Below the pieces are notes generated by a model. The model made no database searches. It was not told where the DNA came from and saw only the letters and a list, made by a program, of their open reading frames with translations. Shown in pieces: positions 36,660 to 46,012 of a stretch of DNA of 64,000 nt (position 1 is its first letter; each line of letters begins with the position of its first letter). The stretch spans positions 1 to 64,000 of the forward strand of contig JAXHSW010000006.1 in NCBI GenBank assembly GCA_034190295.1, written 5' to 3'. Both the position numbers and the translations under genes were made by a program. The DNA is from Okeania sp034190295 (GTDB lineage: Bacteria > Cyanobacteriota > Cyanobacteriia > Cyanobacteriales > Microcoleaceae).

Positions 36660-39600
36660 ACACACCGGAAATTACGGTGCTTCAGAAAATGAAATGACTA
36701 TTGCCACATCCGCAACAAAGAGAGGAGGTAAATATTTTCCCACCACACACCGGAAATTACGGTGCTTCACAAAATGAAATGACTATTGCCATATCCGCAA
36801 CAGAGAGAGGAAGTAGATATTTTCTCTCCACACACCGGAATTACGGTGCTTCAGAAAATGAAACGACGATTGCCATATCCGCAACAGAGAGGGGAAGTAA
36901 ATATTTTTCCCATCACACACCGGAAATTACGGTGCTTCAGAAAATGAAACGACGATTGCCATATCCGCAACAGAGAGAGGAAGTAGATATTTTCTCTCCA
37001 CACACCGGAAATTACGGTGCTTCACAAAATGAAATGACTATTGCTACATCCGCAACAAAGAGGGGAAGTAGATATTTTCTCTCCACACACCGGAAATTAC
37101 GGTGCTTCACAAAATGAAATAGCTATTGCTACATCCGCAACAGAGAGGGAAAGTAGATATTTTCCCCATCACACACCGGAAATTACGGTGCTTCAGAAAA
37201 TGAAACGACGATTGCGGCATCCGCAACAGAGAGGGGAAGTAAATATNNNNNNNNNNNNNNNNNNNNNNNNNNNNNNNNNNNNNNNNNNNNNNNNNNNNNN
37301 NNNNNNNNNNNNNNNNNNNNNNNNNNNNNNNNNNNNNNNNNNNNNNTTTCTCTCCACCACACCGGAAATTACGGTGCTTCAGAAAATGAAACGACGATTG
37401 CGGCATCCGCAACAAAGAGGGGAGGTAAATATTTTTCCATCACACACCGGAAATTACGGTGCTCCACAAAATGAAATAGCTATTGCGGCATCCGCAACAG
37501 AGAGGGGAAGTAAATATTTTCTCTCCACCACACCGGAAATTACGGTGCTTCAGAAAATGAAACGACGATTGCGGCATCCGCAACAAAGAGGGGAGGTAAA
37601 TATTTTTCCATCACACACCGGAAATTACGGTGCTCCACGAAATGAAATGACTATTGCGGCATCCGCAACAGAGAGAGGAAGTAGATATTTTCTCTCCACA
37701 CACCGGAAATTAGGTGCTTCACAAAATGAAACAACGATTGCCACATCCACAACAGAGAGGGAAAGTAGATATTTTTCCCATCACACACCTCAAATTACGG
37801 TGCTTCACAAAATGAAATAGCTATTGCCACATCCACAACAGAGAGGGGAAGTAAATATTTTCTCTCCACCACACCTCAAATTACGGTGCTTCACGAAATG
37901 AAACGACTATTGCGGCATCCGCAACAGAGAGAGGAGGTAAATATTTTTCCCATCACACACCGGAAATTACGGTGCTTCAGAAAATGAAATGACGATTGCC
38001 ATATCCGCAACAAAGAGAGGAGGTAAATATTTTCCCCATCACACACCGGAAATTACGGTGCTTCAGAAAATGAAATGACGATTGCCATATCCGCAACAAA
38101 GAGAGGAGGTAAATATTTTCCCCATCACACACCGGAAATTACGGTGCTTCAGAAAATGAAATGACGATTGCCATATCCGCAACAAAGAGAGGAGGTAAAT
38201 ATTTTCTCTCCACACACCGGAAATTACGGTGCTTCAGAAATGAGATAGCTATTGCCATATCCACAACAAAGAGAGGAGGTAAATATTTTCCCACCACACA
38301 CCGGAAATTAGATGCTTCAGAAAATGAAATGACGATTGCGGCATCCACAACAGAGATGGGAGGTAAATATTTTCCCCACCACACACCGGAAATTACGGTG
38401 CTTCAGAAAATGAAATGACGATTGCGGCATCCACAACAGAGATGGGAGGTAGATATTTTCCCCATCACACACCTGAAATTACGGTGCTTCAGAAATGAGA
38501 TAGCTATTGCCACATCCGCAACAGAGAGAGGAGGTAGATATTTTCTCCACCACACACCGGAAATTACGGTGCTTCACAAAATGAAATGACTATTGCCATA
38601 TCCGCAACAAAGAGGGAAGGTAAATATTTTTCCATCACACACCTCAAATTACGGTGCTTCACAAAATGAAATAGCTATTGCCATATCCGCAACAAAGAGG
38701 GGAAGTAGATATTTTCTCCACCACACACCGGAAATTACGGTGCTTCACAAAATGAAATGACTATTGCGGATGTCGCAACACAGAGGGGAAGTAGATATTT
38801 TCTCTCCACCACACCGGAAATTACGGTGCTTCACAAAATGAAATGACTATTGCGACATCCGCAACAAAGAGGGAAAGTAGATATTTTCCCCACAACACAC
38901 CGGAAATTACGGTGCTTCACAAAATGAAATAGCTATTGCGGCATCCGCAACAAAGAGGGGAGGTAGATATTTTCTCCATCACACACCGGAAATTACGGTG
39001 CTTCACAAAATGAAATGACTATTGCCATATCAGCAATAAAGAGGAGAGGTAGATATTTTCTCCACAACACACCGGAAATTACGGTGCTTCACAAAATGAA
39101 ATGACTATTGCCATATCAGCAATAAAGAGGAGAGGTAGATATTTTCTCCACAACACACCGGAAATTACGGTGCTTCACAAAATGAAATGACTATTGCCAT
39201 ATCAGCAATAAAGAGGAGAGGTAGATATTTTCTCCACAACACACCGGAAATTACGGTGCTTCAGAAACAGAGAGGGGAGGTAAATATTTTCTCCACCACG
39301 CACCGGAAATTACGGTGCTTCAGAAAATGAAATGACTATTGCCACATCCGCAATAAAGAGGAGAGGTAGATATTTTCTCCACAACACACCGGAAATTACG
39401 GTGCTTCAGAAAATGAAACGACGATTGCGGCATCCGCAATAAAGAGGAGAGGTAGATATTTTCTCCACAACACACCGGAAATTACGGTGCTTCACAAAAT
39501 GAAACGACGATTGCGGCATCCACAACAGAGAGGGAAAGTAGATATTTTCCCCATCACACACCGGAAATTACGGTGCTTCACAAAATGAAATGACGATTGC

Positions 39601-40257
39601 GGCATCCACAACAGAGAGGGAAAGTAGATATTTTCCCCATCACACACCGGAAATTACGGTGCTTCACAAAATGAAATGACTATTGCGGCATCCACGACAG
39701 AGAGGGGAAGTANNNNNNNNNNNNNNNNNNNNNNNNNNNNNNNNNNNNNNNNNNNNNNNNNNNNNNNNNNNNNNNNNNNNNNNNNNNNNNNNNNNNNNNN
39801 NNNNNNNNNNNNACCGGAAATTACGGTGCTTCACAAAATGAAACGACGATTGCGGCATCCACAACAGAGAGGGAAAGTAGATATTTTCCCCATCACACAC
39901 CGGAAATTACGGTGCTTCACAAAATGAAATGACTATTGCGGCATCCACGACAGAGAGGGGAAGTAAATATTTTCTCCACCGCGCACCGGAAATTACGGTG
40001 CTTCACAAAATGAAATAGCTATTGCGACATCCGCAACAAAGAGGGGAAGTAAATATTTTCCCCATCACACACCGGAAATTACGGTGCTTCACAAAATGAA
40101 ATAGCTATTGCGGCATCCGCAACAGAGAGGGGAAGTAGATATTTTCCCCATCACACACCTCAAATTACGGTGCTTCACAAAATGAAATAGCTATTGCGGC
40201 ATCCGCAACAGAGAGGGGAAGTAGATATTTTCCCCATCACACACCTCAAATTACGGT
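36660..40257. repeat. Large tandem array of an ~86-bp hairpin-containing unit
   Basis: Roughly 40 consecutive copies of an 85-87-bp unit run from just after glgP to 40257, with two 100-N gaps (37247-37346, 39713-39812), so the array is longer than shown or its length is unknown. Each unit contains CACCGGAAATTACGGTG (stem CACCG/CGGTG) and a second inverted repeat TTGCGGCATCCGCAA (stem TTGCGG/CCGCAA) that varies between copies (TTGCCATATCCGCAA, TTGCGACATCCGCAA, TTGCGGATGTCGCAA). The unit length is not a multiple of three and drifts, so long frames through it are not genes. A few copies are truncated (near 39265). No spacers exist, so it is not CRISPR. Confidence 0.92.
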
Positions 40258-40393
40258 ATGACTATTGCGATATCCGCTCTCAACTCTTGTTTCTCACTCA
40301 GTTGAGAGTATAATTTTTTTTCATTCATTCTTTGAAAATCTACTCAACTATTTAGTCTAAACTCCAGTACTCGGATTTCAACTGTTATAAAAA

Positions 40394-40417
40394 AGCACCT
40401 ATAAAACTATAGGTGCT
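40394..40417 (-). terminator. Terminator of the first Tyr/Arg-rich precursor gene
   Basis: AGCACCTATA-AAAC-TATAGGTGCT is a 10-bp perfect stem with a 4-nt loop. On the minus strand it is followed by TTTTTTATAA, so it is a strong Rho-independent terminator 56 bp after the stop of the 67-aa precursor gene. Confidence 0.85.
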
Positions 40418-40472
40418 AAATTTAATTTAACTAAAAATTAGACTTAAAAAGTTGTAATTACATAGCCAATTC

Positions 40473-40676
40473 TTAGTAGCAATCGTAACGTCTATAGCTG
40501 TAACGTACAGGACGACTATAGTGATAACTACGGTAGTGATAACTAACAGGGCGACGAGAATAACGTCGAGAACGACCATAACCGTAACAATCATCGTAAT
40601 TATGACCACCATTAATAGTGGCAGATTCTTCGGTAGAAAGCTCAGAAAATAATTCAGTGTTTTGAGTTTCTTGCAT
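40473..40676 (-). CDS. Double-glycine-leader peptide precursor, Tyr/Arg/His-rich core (1)
   Basis: 67 residues. A 24-residue leader, MQETQNTELFSELSTEESAT plus INGG, has the LF-x-E-L-S-x-E-E...GG form cleaved by C39-type peptidases during export. The predicted 43-residue core is built mostly of Tyr, Arg, Ser and His and ends YDCY; it contains SRPVRYSYRRYDCY, nearly repeated in the next precursor. The ATG at 40676 follows AAGAGGA with 8-nt spacing. A terminator lies downstream and a CTCCGGA element 108 bp upstream. An HlyD adaptor gene is divergent at 42015. The leader type is established for ribosomally made bacteriocin-like peptides; this core I do not recognise. Confidence 0.8.
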   Translation of the reverse strand: MQETQNTELFSELSTEESATINGGHNYDDCYGYGRSRRYSRRPVSYHYRSYHYSRPVRYSYRRYDCY

Positions 40677-40783
40677 AAGATTATCCTCTTGATTAATTGT
40701 GTTTACAAGATGGTTAAAAATTCTAGTTTTTTATTTAACTATCTTGTTATTTCTAATGTATTTTTCGTTAGTGACTTCCAGCA

Positions 40784-40790
40784 TCCGGAG
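40784..40790 (-). promoter_or_regulatory. Shared CTCCGGA element upstream of precursor 1
   Basis: On the minus strand the sequence reads ATCTCCGGATGCTG, 108 bp before the start of the 67-aa precursor. The same heptamer occurs 122 bp and 110 bp before the other two precursor genes, which suggests a common regulatory or promoter element. Confidence 0.45.
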
Positions 40791-40826
40791 ATATTTTTTT
40801 TGATTAGCTACTTTTTATAGCTTGAT

Positions 40827-40871
40827 AAAAAGCACTTTAAAAGCGCTTTTGAATTCAACTTATAAGTTGAA
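40827..40871 (-). terminator. Terminator region of precursor 2
   Basis: Two inverted repeats lie directly after the stop codon: TTCAACTTATAAGTTGAA (40854-40871, perfect) and, further downstream on the minus strand, AGCGCTTT/AAGTGCT followed by TTTTTAT (40827-40850). The second has the U-tract expected of an intrinsic terminator. Confidence 0.6.
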
Positions 40872-40872
40872 A

Positions 40873-41061
40873 TTAGTAGCAGTTAGACCTATAGCCATAG
40901 TAGCGACGACGGGAGTAGTAACGTACAGGCCGACTACGGTAATAACGACGATAGCCATAACTGTAATGCCGACGACCATAATAGCCATGACCACCATTAA
41001 TAGTGGCAGATTCTTCTGAAGAAATGTCAGTAAATAGTTGATTATTTTTTGTTTCTTGCAT
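40873..41061 (-). CDS. Double-glycine-leader peptide precursor, Tyr/Arg-rich core (2)
   Basis: 62 residues from the ATG at 41061. An upstream in-frame TTG is rejected because TTGAGGAAA contains the ribosome binding site. The 24-residue leader MQETKNNQLFTDISSEESAT plus INGG aligns position by position with that of precursor 1. The 38-residue core has 13 Tyr and 11 Arg, includes RSRPVRYYSRRRYYGY and ends SNCY, so the penultimate Cys and final Tyr are conserved between the two. The core is strongly basic and aromatic. It has its own terminator and its own upstream CTCCGGA element, so the precursors are probably transcribed separately. Confidence 0.8.
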   Translation of the reverse strand: MQETKNNQLFTDISSEESATINGGHGYYGRRHYSYGYRRYYRSRPVRYYSRRRYYGYRSNCY

Positions 41062-41182
41062 GAAAAATTTCCTCAAGTTTAATTACATTCGTCATATTTA
41101 ATAATTCCTATATATAGGAGGAATTACAGTTAAGTATTCTTCATAAGTTGGTAATATCCGGATAACTATCTACTCCCTCTTT

Positions 41183-41189
41183 TCCGGAG
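41183..41189 (-). promoter_or_regulatory. Shared CTCCGGA element upstream of precursor 2
   Basis: On the minus strand it reads AAATCTCCGGAAAAG, 122 bp before the start of the 62-aa precursor; see the matching elements at 40784 and 41789. Confidence 0.45.
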
Positions 41190-41234
41190 ATTTATAATAT
41201 ATTCCATAAAATTTATATTTAACTTTGGAGTTGA

Positions 41235-41325
41235 TGAGGTACAAAATTTTATGATTTTAGGGAGTAGGTAGTAGGGAAAAAAAGATTAATTTTAAAACTG
41301 TACCTCACGCTTCCTAAAAAGTGCT
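41235..41325. repeat. Family-4 inverted-repeat element
   Basis: TGAGGTACA (41235-41243) and TGTACCTCA (41299-41307) are perfect inverted repeats enclosing a GGAGTAGG-type spacer. The right side continues CGCTTCCTAAAAAGTGCT, which matches in inverted form the left outer part of the copy at 54340-54430. Other copies are near 53040-53122 and 60882-60946. Confidence 0.6.
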
Positions 41326-41463
41326 GTAAAAGTATTGAAGTTAAATATTTTTTTGCAGCAGAATAATCAGCACTATATAATAGTACTTCACTACTTAATA
41401 ACTACTATCAAATTCAAATTAATTGTGCTTTAATCCATAGAGATATAGACACAAAAAAATACT

Positions 41464-41679
41464 TTAGTAATAGCCTTTGATATTTCCTTTATAGTAATTA
41501 GAATTATAACGTTGATAATCAGAAGAGTAACGATTATCACCATAATAACTACGAGGACAAAGTTGAAAACCTAAAAAATTACGGCGATATTGATAATTTT
41601 CATTGTAACCACCATTTATGTAGGTAGATTCTTCATAATTCAGTTCTGTAAAAAGTTGCTTTGTTTGAGGTTCTTGCAT
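41464..41679 (-). CDS. Double-glycine-leader peptide precursor, Tyr/Asn-rich core (3)
   Basis: 71 residues from the ATG at 41679; an upstream ATG (41694) is rejected because ATGAGGAAG is the ribosome binding site, as in precursor 2. The leader MQEPQTKQLFTELNYEESTY plus INGG again has 24 residues. The 47-residue core is Tyr-rich but less basic, with many Asn and one central Cys (FQLCPRSYY), and ends KGYY. It is thus a diverged member of the family, perhaps with a different modification or target. It lies nearest the divergent HlyD adaptor gene, 335 bp away, with a CTCCGGA element between. Confidence 0.75.
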   Translation of the reverse strand: MQEPQTKQLFTELNYEESTYINGGYNENYQYRRNFLGFQLCPRSYYGDNRYSSDYQRYNSNYYKGNIKGYY

Positions 41680-42014
41680 AATTAACTTCCTCATGGTTAA
41701 TAATTTTAATTAAATAGTTGTAATCTTTAGCTGAGTTCTGGAATATATGAAGGAATTGTACTCGATTATTCCAACATAATCTGCAGTGTCCGGAGTTTTG
41801 TATACTTCGACGATCGGGTTGTTGTTAAGTGTTGACTTTAATCCTAATTTCTTCAAGTTTTCATTCTATCCGGATTAAGTTGAAACAAATCTGCAAAAAT
41901 TATTAGAGAATAAATTATATACGGCAGTTATAAATAATTTTTTATCCCAAATTTAAAAAACAATAGACTTCTAAAACCTAGCACCTTCTTCAATTTAGTA
42001 AGTGAATATCAATT
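41680..42014. promoter_or_regulatory. Divergent promoter region, precursor 3 and HlyD gene
   Basis: The 335-bp AT-rich spacer holds CTCCGGA (minus strand, 41789-41795), 110 bp before precursor 3, and a related TATCCGGAT at about 41872-41880, upstream of the HlyD gene on the plus strand. The repeated CCGGA suggests co-regulation of peptide and exporter, which is inference. Confidence 0.4.
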
Positions 42015-43094
42015 ATGTTAAATAATTCTGATTATGTAGAACTACAACCTCTAGAAAGTGATGAATTTCTTCCTCCTCTAAGTCCTTGGAGCAAAATAGG
42101 AGGAATGTTTTTAGTCGGAACATTTGGTGTCGCTATTGCTCTAATGAGTGTAGTAAAGTATAACCCTACTGTCAGAACCGAAGCAATTGCTCGCCCAACA
42201 GGAGATGTCAGAATTGTTCAGGCGCTTACAGAAGGTAAAGTTGAAAGTATAGAAGTAAATGAAAATCAAGCTGTTGAAATGGGAGAGGCGATCGCCCGCA
42301 TAGATGAATCTGCACTGAATCGTCAAAAAGATCGACTACAGGAAAAAATTAAACAGTGTGAGGTAGAACTAGAACAGATAAATCAACAAATTTCTGCTCT
42401 AGAAGTTCAAATTTTAGCTACTGCCAAACCTCAGACTTTTCAGCAATCTAGATCGAGTACCACAGCAAACAATAAAATAGATAATGCATCTGTTGAATCA
42501 GCCATTTTAGATTTATCCCAATCTTTACCTACAGTTGCGCAACAATTTGCTAAGGATCGACGAGACCTAATTGTGAAGCGGACAAAATTAATTAAAGATT
42601 TGACTACAGGTACCAGAGAACTAGAAAAAGTAGATATTAAACTTGATAATAGTGTAATTCGAGTCCCTGTAGACGGTACCATCTTTCAGCTATCTTTGCG
42701 TAATCCTGGCCAAACTGTAGAGTCAGGAGCAGCGATCGCTCAGATTGTTCCTAGTAATGCACCTTTAGTATTTAAAGGTAGAGTAACAGCAGCAGATATT
42801 GCTAGGGTAAAAGTCGGTCAACCCGTGCAAATGAGGATTTCAGCCTATCCTTTTCCGGACTATGGTATTCTCAAAGGAACTGTCAATTCAATTTCTCCAG
42901 ATGCTATTACCTCAGAAGCATTTCGCGAAGCTTATTATGAAGTGACTATAGAACCAGAAAAACCTTACTTAGTTAAAAGCGATCGTCAATATTTCATTCA
43001 ACCAGGAATGGAAGGTCGAGCTGATATAATTTCTTCCCAAGAAACTGTTTTAACTTTTGTTCTCAGAAAGATTAGACTGTTAAGCGATTTTTAA
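42015..43094 (+). CDS. HlyD-family secretion adaptor
   Basis: 359 residues. A short cytoplasmic N-terminus is followed by one transmembrane helix (about 27-48, GGMFLVGTFGVAIALMSVV). A biotinyl/lipoyl-like half (GKVESIEVNENQAVEMGEAI, about 72-92) is followed by a coiled-coil hairpin (about 98-200, with a Ser/Thr/Gln-rich turn), the returning lipoyl half (VDGTIFQLSLRNPGQTVESG) and a beta-barrel. Such adaptors couple an inner-membrane ABC exporter to the outer membrane. The double-glycine precursors next door point to a C39-peptidase ABC transporter as the partner, but none is encoded in this window, so the exporter must lie elsewhere. Confidence 0.9.
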   Translation: MLNNSDYVELQPLESDEFLPPLSPWSKIGGMFLVGTFGVAIALMSVVKYNPTVRTEAIARPTGDVRIVQALTEGKVESIEVNENQAVEMGEAIARIDESALNRQKDRLQEKIKQCEVELEQINQQISALEVQILATAKPQTFQQSRSSTTANNKIDNASVESAILDLSQSLPTVAQQFAKDRRDLIVKRTKLIKDLTTGTRELEKVDIKLDNSVIRVPVDGTIFQLSLRNPGQTVESGAAIAQIVPSNAPLVFKGRVTAADIARVKVGQPVQMRISAYPFPDYGILKGTVNSISPDAITSEAFREAYYEVTIEPEKPYLVKSDRQYFIQPGMEGRADIISSQETVLTFVLRKIRLLSDF

Positions 43095-43864
43095 GTTTTT
43101 ATTTTCTTATGTGTTGGGTAGAGGAGGATCAGGAGTCATTTCAGTTATCAGTTATCAGTTATCAGTTATCAGTACCTCCAACTAAAGCCTCCGGCTTGAA
43201 ATACTGAACTGAATATTTTTTTATCCCCTTAAAAGGGGAGGCTTTGGACCTCATTTTTTGCTAAAAAATATTACTAGCGAATAATCTGAAAAATTTTGGT
43301 ATAATTAATATCAATTTCTCTAGTAATTTTATAGATTAATCACTGAGATACTATTTTACACCTTTGCCTACTTTTTGCCATAAATAATTGTTAAAAATAC
43401 CTCTCTAACACCTACTATTTTTTAACATTTATGTTTGACAAATTTATCAGTAAAGTTCAGAAGTAACTTGACAAATAATTTTTTATCTGGATTGAAAATC
43501 AAACTCTTTTCTATAATTATTATCTCCCATTCCTGAAATAATCATTAGGTATAGTACACACTCAAGTTACAACTTCAAAAGTTTTTTTTGTTGAATATTT
43601 TAAATTTAATTTAATGTTTTCCTTGGATAAAGCAAGAAGTGACTAATTTATCTAAAAAAAAATAACTTTTTGACGATAAAATAGTCTTTATAAATAACTA
43701 TCAGCATTTGTGCGTAGATTATTTTTTACATTAAAACTTCAATGATTTTAGTAGTTATACTGAAGTCTTATTTCTACATTTAGAAAAAGTTTTCCTAGCA
43801 TTTTCAAGAATTAGATAGTACAATAAAGAATATAAGCCCTACACAACATAAAAGAAAATTAATA
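43095..43864. other. 770-bp intergenic region
   Basis: Contains a CAGTTATCAGTTATCAG run (about 43142-43170) and a partial family-1 repeat (CCCCTTAAAAGGGGAGGCTT near 43226-43246, continuing GGACCTC). The remainder is AT-rich, and no gene is recognised. Confidence 0.55.
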
Positions 43865-44233
43865 ATGAAGACAATCATTACTATTTTAGGTATTAGTGCA
43901 ATCTTGCTATCTTATACTCCTACTACTAGAGCACAATCAAATAATCCTCAAATTGGAGAAACAACTCTTTCTGGAGACTCTCTGAAAACGGTAGAAGGCA
44001 GATCCATTAATAAAGATAATTACAGCACATATACTGATGACCCAAAATCTAGTAGCTCTCCTACAAATGGAATTAAATCTTATGAACTACGTCGTCAACA
44101 ACAAAAAGTAGAAGTAATACCAGGAGTCTCGATTCCTGTCAACTCAGATCTGCCTCAATCAGAAAACCCTCTAGAAAATAACCTAGAAGGGGATAAACGA
44201 GAAGAAGGTTTCAAACTAGAATTAGGAATTTAG
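43865..44233 (+). CDS. Small secreted hydrophilic protein, unknown function
   Basis: 122 residues. The N-terminus MKTIITILGISAILLSYTPT followed by TRAQS is a good signal peptide with cleavage after TRA. The mature part (about 98 residues) is polar, rich in Ser, Asn, Glu and Lys, and has no cysteine or recognised domain; it includes VEVIPGVSIPVNSDLPQSEN and ends KLELGI. It lies 770 bp downstream of the HlyD gene in the same direction with repeats between, so an operon is unlikely. I do not recognise the family. Presumed location is the periplasm or outside the cell. Confidence 0.6.
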   Translation: MKTIITILGISAILLSYTPTTRAQSNNPQIGETTLSGDSLKTVEGRSINKDNYSTYTDDPKSSSSPTNGIKSYELRRQQQKVEVIPGVSIPVNSDLPQSENPLENNLEGDKREEGFKLELGI

Positions 44234-44614
44234 AAATAATTGATTTACTCAACTTTTTGGGAATACTTTGCAGATTATAGATTCAAATAGAAATAACAGA
44301 TGGGGAACTGATAACATAAGTTCCTCATTTTTGATCGAATTTTTCTTGAGCGGGGGAGATGGGGAGATGGGGAGATGGGGAGTGTGGGGAGTGTGGGGAG
44401 TGTGAGGAGTGTGGGGAGTGTGAGGAGTGTGGGGAGTGTGGCAAGTGTGGGGAGTGTGGAAAGTGTGGGGAGTGTGGCAAGTGTGGGAGTAGTAAACATA
44501 ATATCCTTATGATCGGCTAAAAATCACTTAAATTCTATATTCCCTGTTGCCTGTTGCCTGTTGCCTGTTGCCTGTTGCCTCTTTGATGTCTAATGCAAAA
44601 CAGCTTATATATAT
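44234..44614. repeat. G-rich minisatellite and heptamer repeat upstream of the GH1 gene
   Basis: Positions 44350-44495 hold a G-rich imperfect tandem repeat, first GGGGAGAT units and then GTGTGGGGA units with GTGTGGCAA and GTGTGAGGA variants. Four GGGG runs at 44352-44380 meet the G-quadruplex pattern. Positions 44543-44580 hold five copies of CCTGTTG, the short heptameric repeat type known from filamentous cyanobacteria. No gene is seen. Confidence 0.8.
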
Positions 44615-46012
44615 ATGAATAGTTATAAATTTCCAGACGATTTTATGTGGGGAGTAGCCACCGCTTCCTATCAAATAGAAGGTGCCACCACAGAAGCAGG
44701 TCGCAAACCTAGCGTCTGGGATACCTTTAGCCAAACTCCAGGAAAAATCTTACATGGCGATACAGGTGCAATAGCTTGCGACCACTATCATCGTTACGAA
44801 ACAGATATTAAATTAATGGCACAACTTGGTGTCAAACATTATCGCTTTAGTATTGCTTGGCCACGCATTATTCCTGATGGTCGGGGTACAGTCAATGAAG
44901 CAGGAATAGATTTTTATCGCCGCTTAATAGACTGTCTGCATCAACACAATATCACTCCCCACGCAACTCTGTTTCATTGGGATAGTCCCCAAACCTTGGA
45001 AAACTTATACGGGTCTTGGCGTAGTCGGGAAATGGCAAAAGATTTTGCAGACTATGTAACTGCGGTGGTAAGTCGGTTGGGCGATCGCATCACTAACTGG
45101 ATGACTATAAATGAAATTACTTGTTTTACCCATCTCGGTTATGCCGTCAATTCTGACCCTCCCCATGCCCCAGGTACTCGTGTTGAGACTAATAAAGAAG
45201 TCTGGCAAACTTCTCATCATGCTTTACTTGCCCACGGGTTAGCTACTCAAGCTATTCGTGCTGCCTCTCCCACACCTTGTTTGGTTTCTTTAGTTGATAA
45301 TATTTCTGTAACTATTCCCATTTCTGAAACACCAGAAAATATTAAAGCTGCTCAACAAGCATTTCACCTTTGCGGGCAAAATGGTGGGATTATTTTTCCT
45401 GCTCTGACTGGTGCATATAGTTCTGCTTTACTAGAACGTTTGGGAAAAGACGCTCCAGATATTCAAGCTGGAGATTTAGAAATTATTCATCAACCTCTTG
45501 ATGCTATTGGATTAAATATCTATTCCGGTACTTATGTGCAAGCAAGGGATAATGGGACCTATGACTATCGCGATCGCCAACCTGGTTATGAGTTTTTATC
45601 TTTTCCTATTGGTTATCCCAAAATGTATATGCCTTGGTTAAATATTATTCCCGAAAGTCTCTATTGGGGTATTCGTCATATTGGAGAAACATTGGGGCGA
45701 CAAGATTTACCATTGTTTATTTCTGAAAGTGGTTGTGCAGCTCAAGATGAAGTTAATGCTCAAGGCAAGGTAATAGATACTGACAGAATTATGTATTTAC
45801 GCCAATATTTCAAAGCTGCCCATCGTGCTATTAGTGAAGGGTATCCATTAAAAGGATATTTTGTCTGGAGTTTTATGGATAATTTTGAGTGGGCTTATGG
45901 TTATGACCGTCGCTTTGGTTTAGTTTATATTGATTATCAGACTCAGCAACGTCTACCAAAAGCAAGTTTCGATTGGTATCGGGAATGTATTCAGCAAAAT
46001 AGAGTTGTTTAG
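44615..46012 (+). CDS. Glycoside hydrolase family 1 (beta-glucosidase type)
   Basis: 465 residues, normal GH1 length and TIM-barrel order. FMWGVATASYQIEG at the N-terminus and HYRFSIAWPRIIPDG are family signatures. The acid/base Glu is E167 in MTINEITC and the nucleophile Glu is E371 in LFISESGCA. Both glutamates are kept, but the usual NEP and ENG triplets are spelled NEI and ESG, which is uncommon. The C-terminal KGYFVWSFMDNFEWAYGY forms the substrate-binding Trp/Glu loop. There is no signal peptide, so it is cytoplasmic; the likely substrates are beta-glucosides. No ribosome binding site is visible before the ATG, which sits in AT repeats after the heptamer array. Confidence 0.93.
   Translation: MNSYKFPDDFMWGVATASYQIEGATTEAGRKPSVWDTFSQTPGKILHGDTGAIACDHYHRYETDIKLMAQLGVKHYRFSIAWPRIIPDGRGTVNEAGIDFYRRLIDCLHQHNITPHATLFHWDSPQTLENLYGSWRSREMAKDFADYVTAVVSRLGDRITNWMTINEITCFTHLGYAVNSDPPHAPGTRVETNKEVWQTSHHALLAHGLATQAIRAASPTPCLVSLVDNISVTIPISETPENIKAAQQAFHLCGQNGGIIFPALTGAYSSALLERLGKDAPDIQAGDLEIIHQPLDAIGLNIYSGTYVQARDNGTYDYRDRQPGYEFLSFPIGYPKMYMPWLNIIPESLYWGIRHIGETLGRQDLPLFISESGCAAQDEVNAQGKVIDTDRIMYLRQYFKAAHRAISEGYPLKGYFVWSFMDNFEWAYGYDRRFGLVYIDYQTQQRLPKASFDWYRECIQQNRVV

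Noticed and set aside
36701..37820. Long open frames through the 86-bp tandem array
   Set aside because: The unit length is not a multiple of three, frames change between copies, the translation spans N runs, and there is no ribosome binding site; they are products of the repeat.
36660..40257. CRISPR array
   Set aside because: The whole ~86-bp unit is repeated without unique spacers, and no cas genes are nearby.
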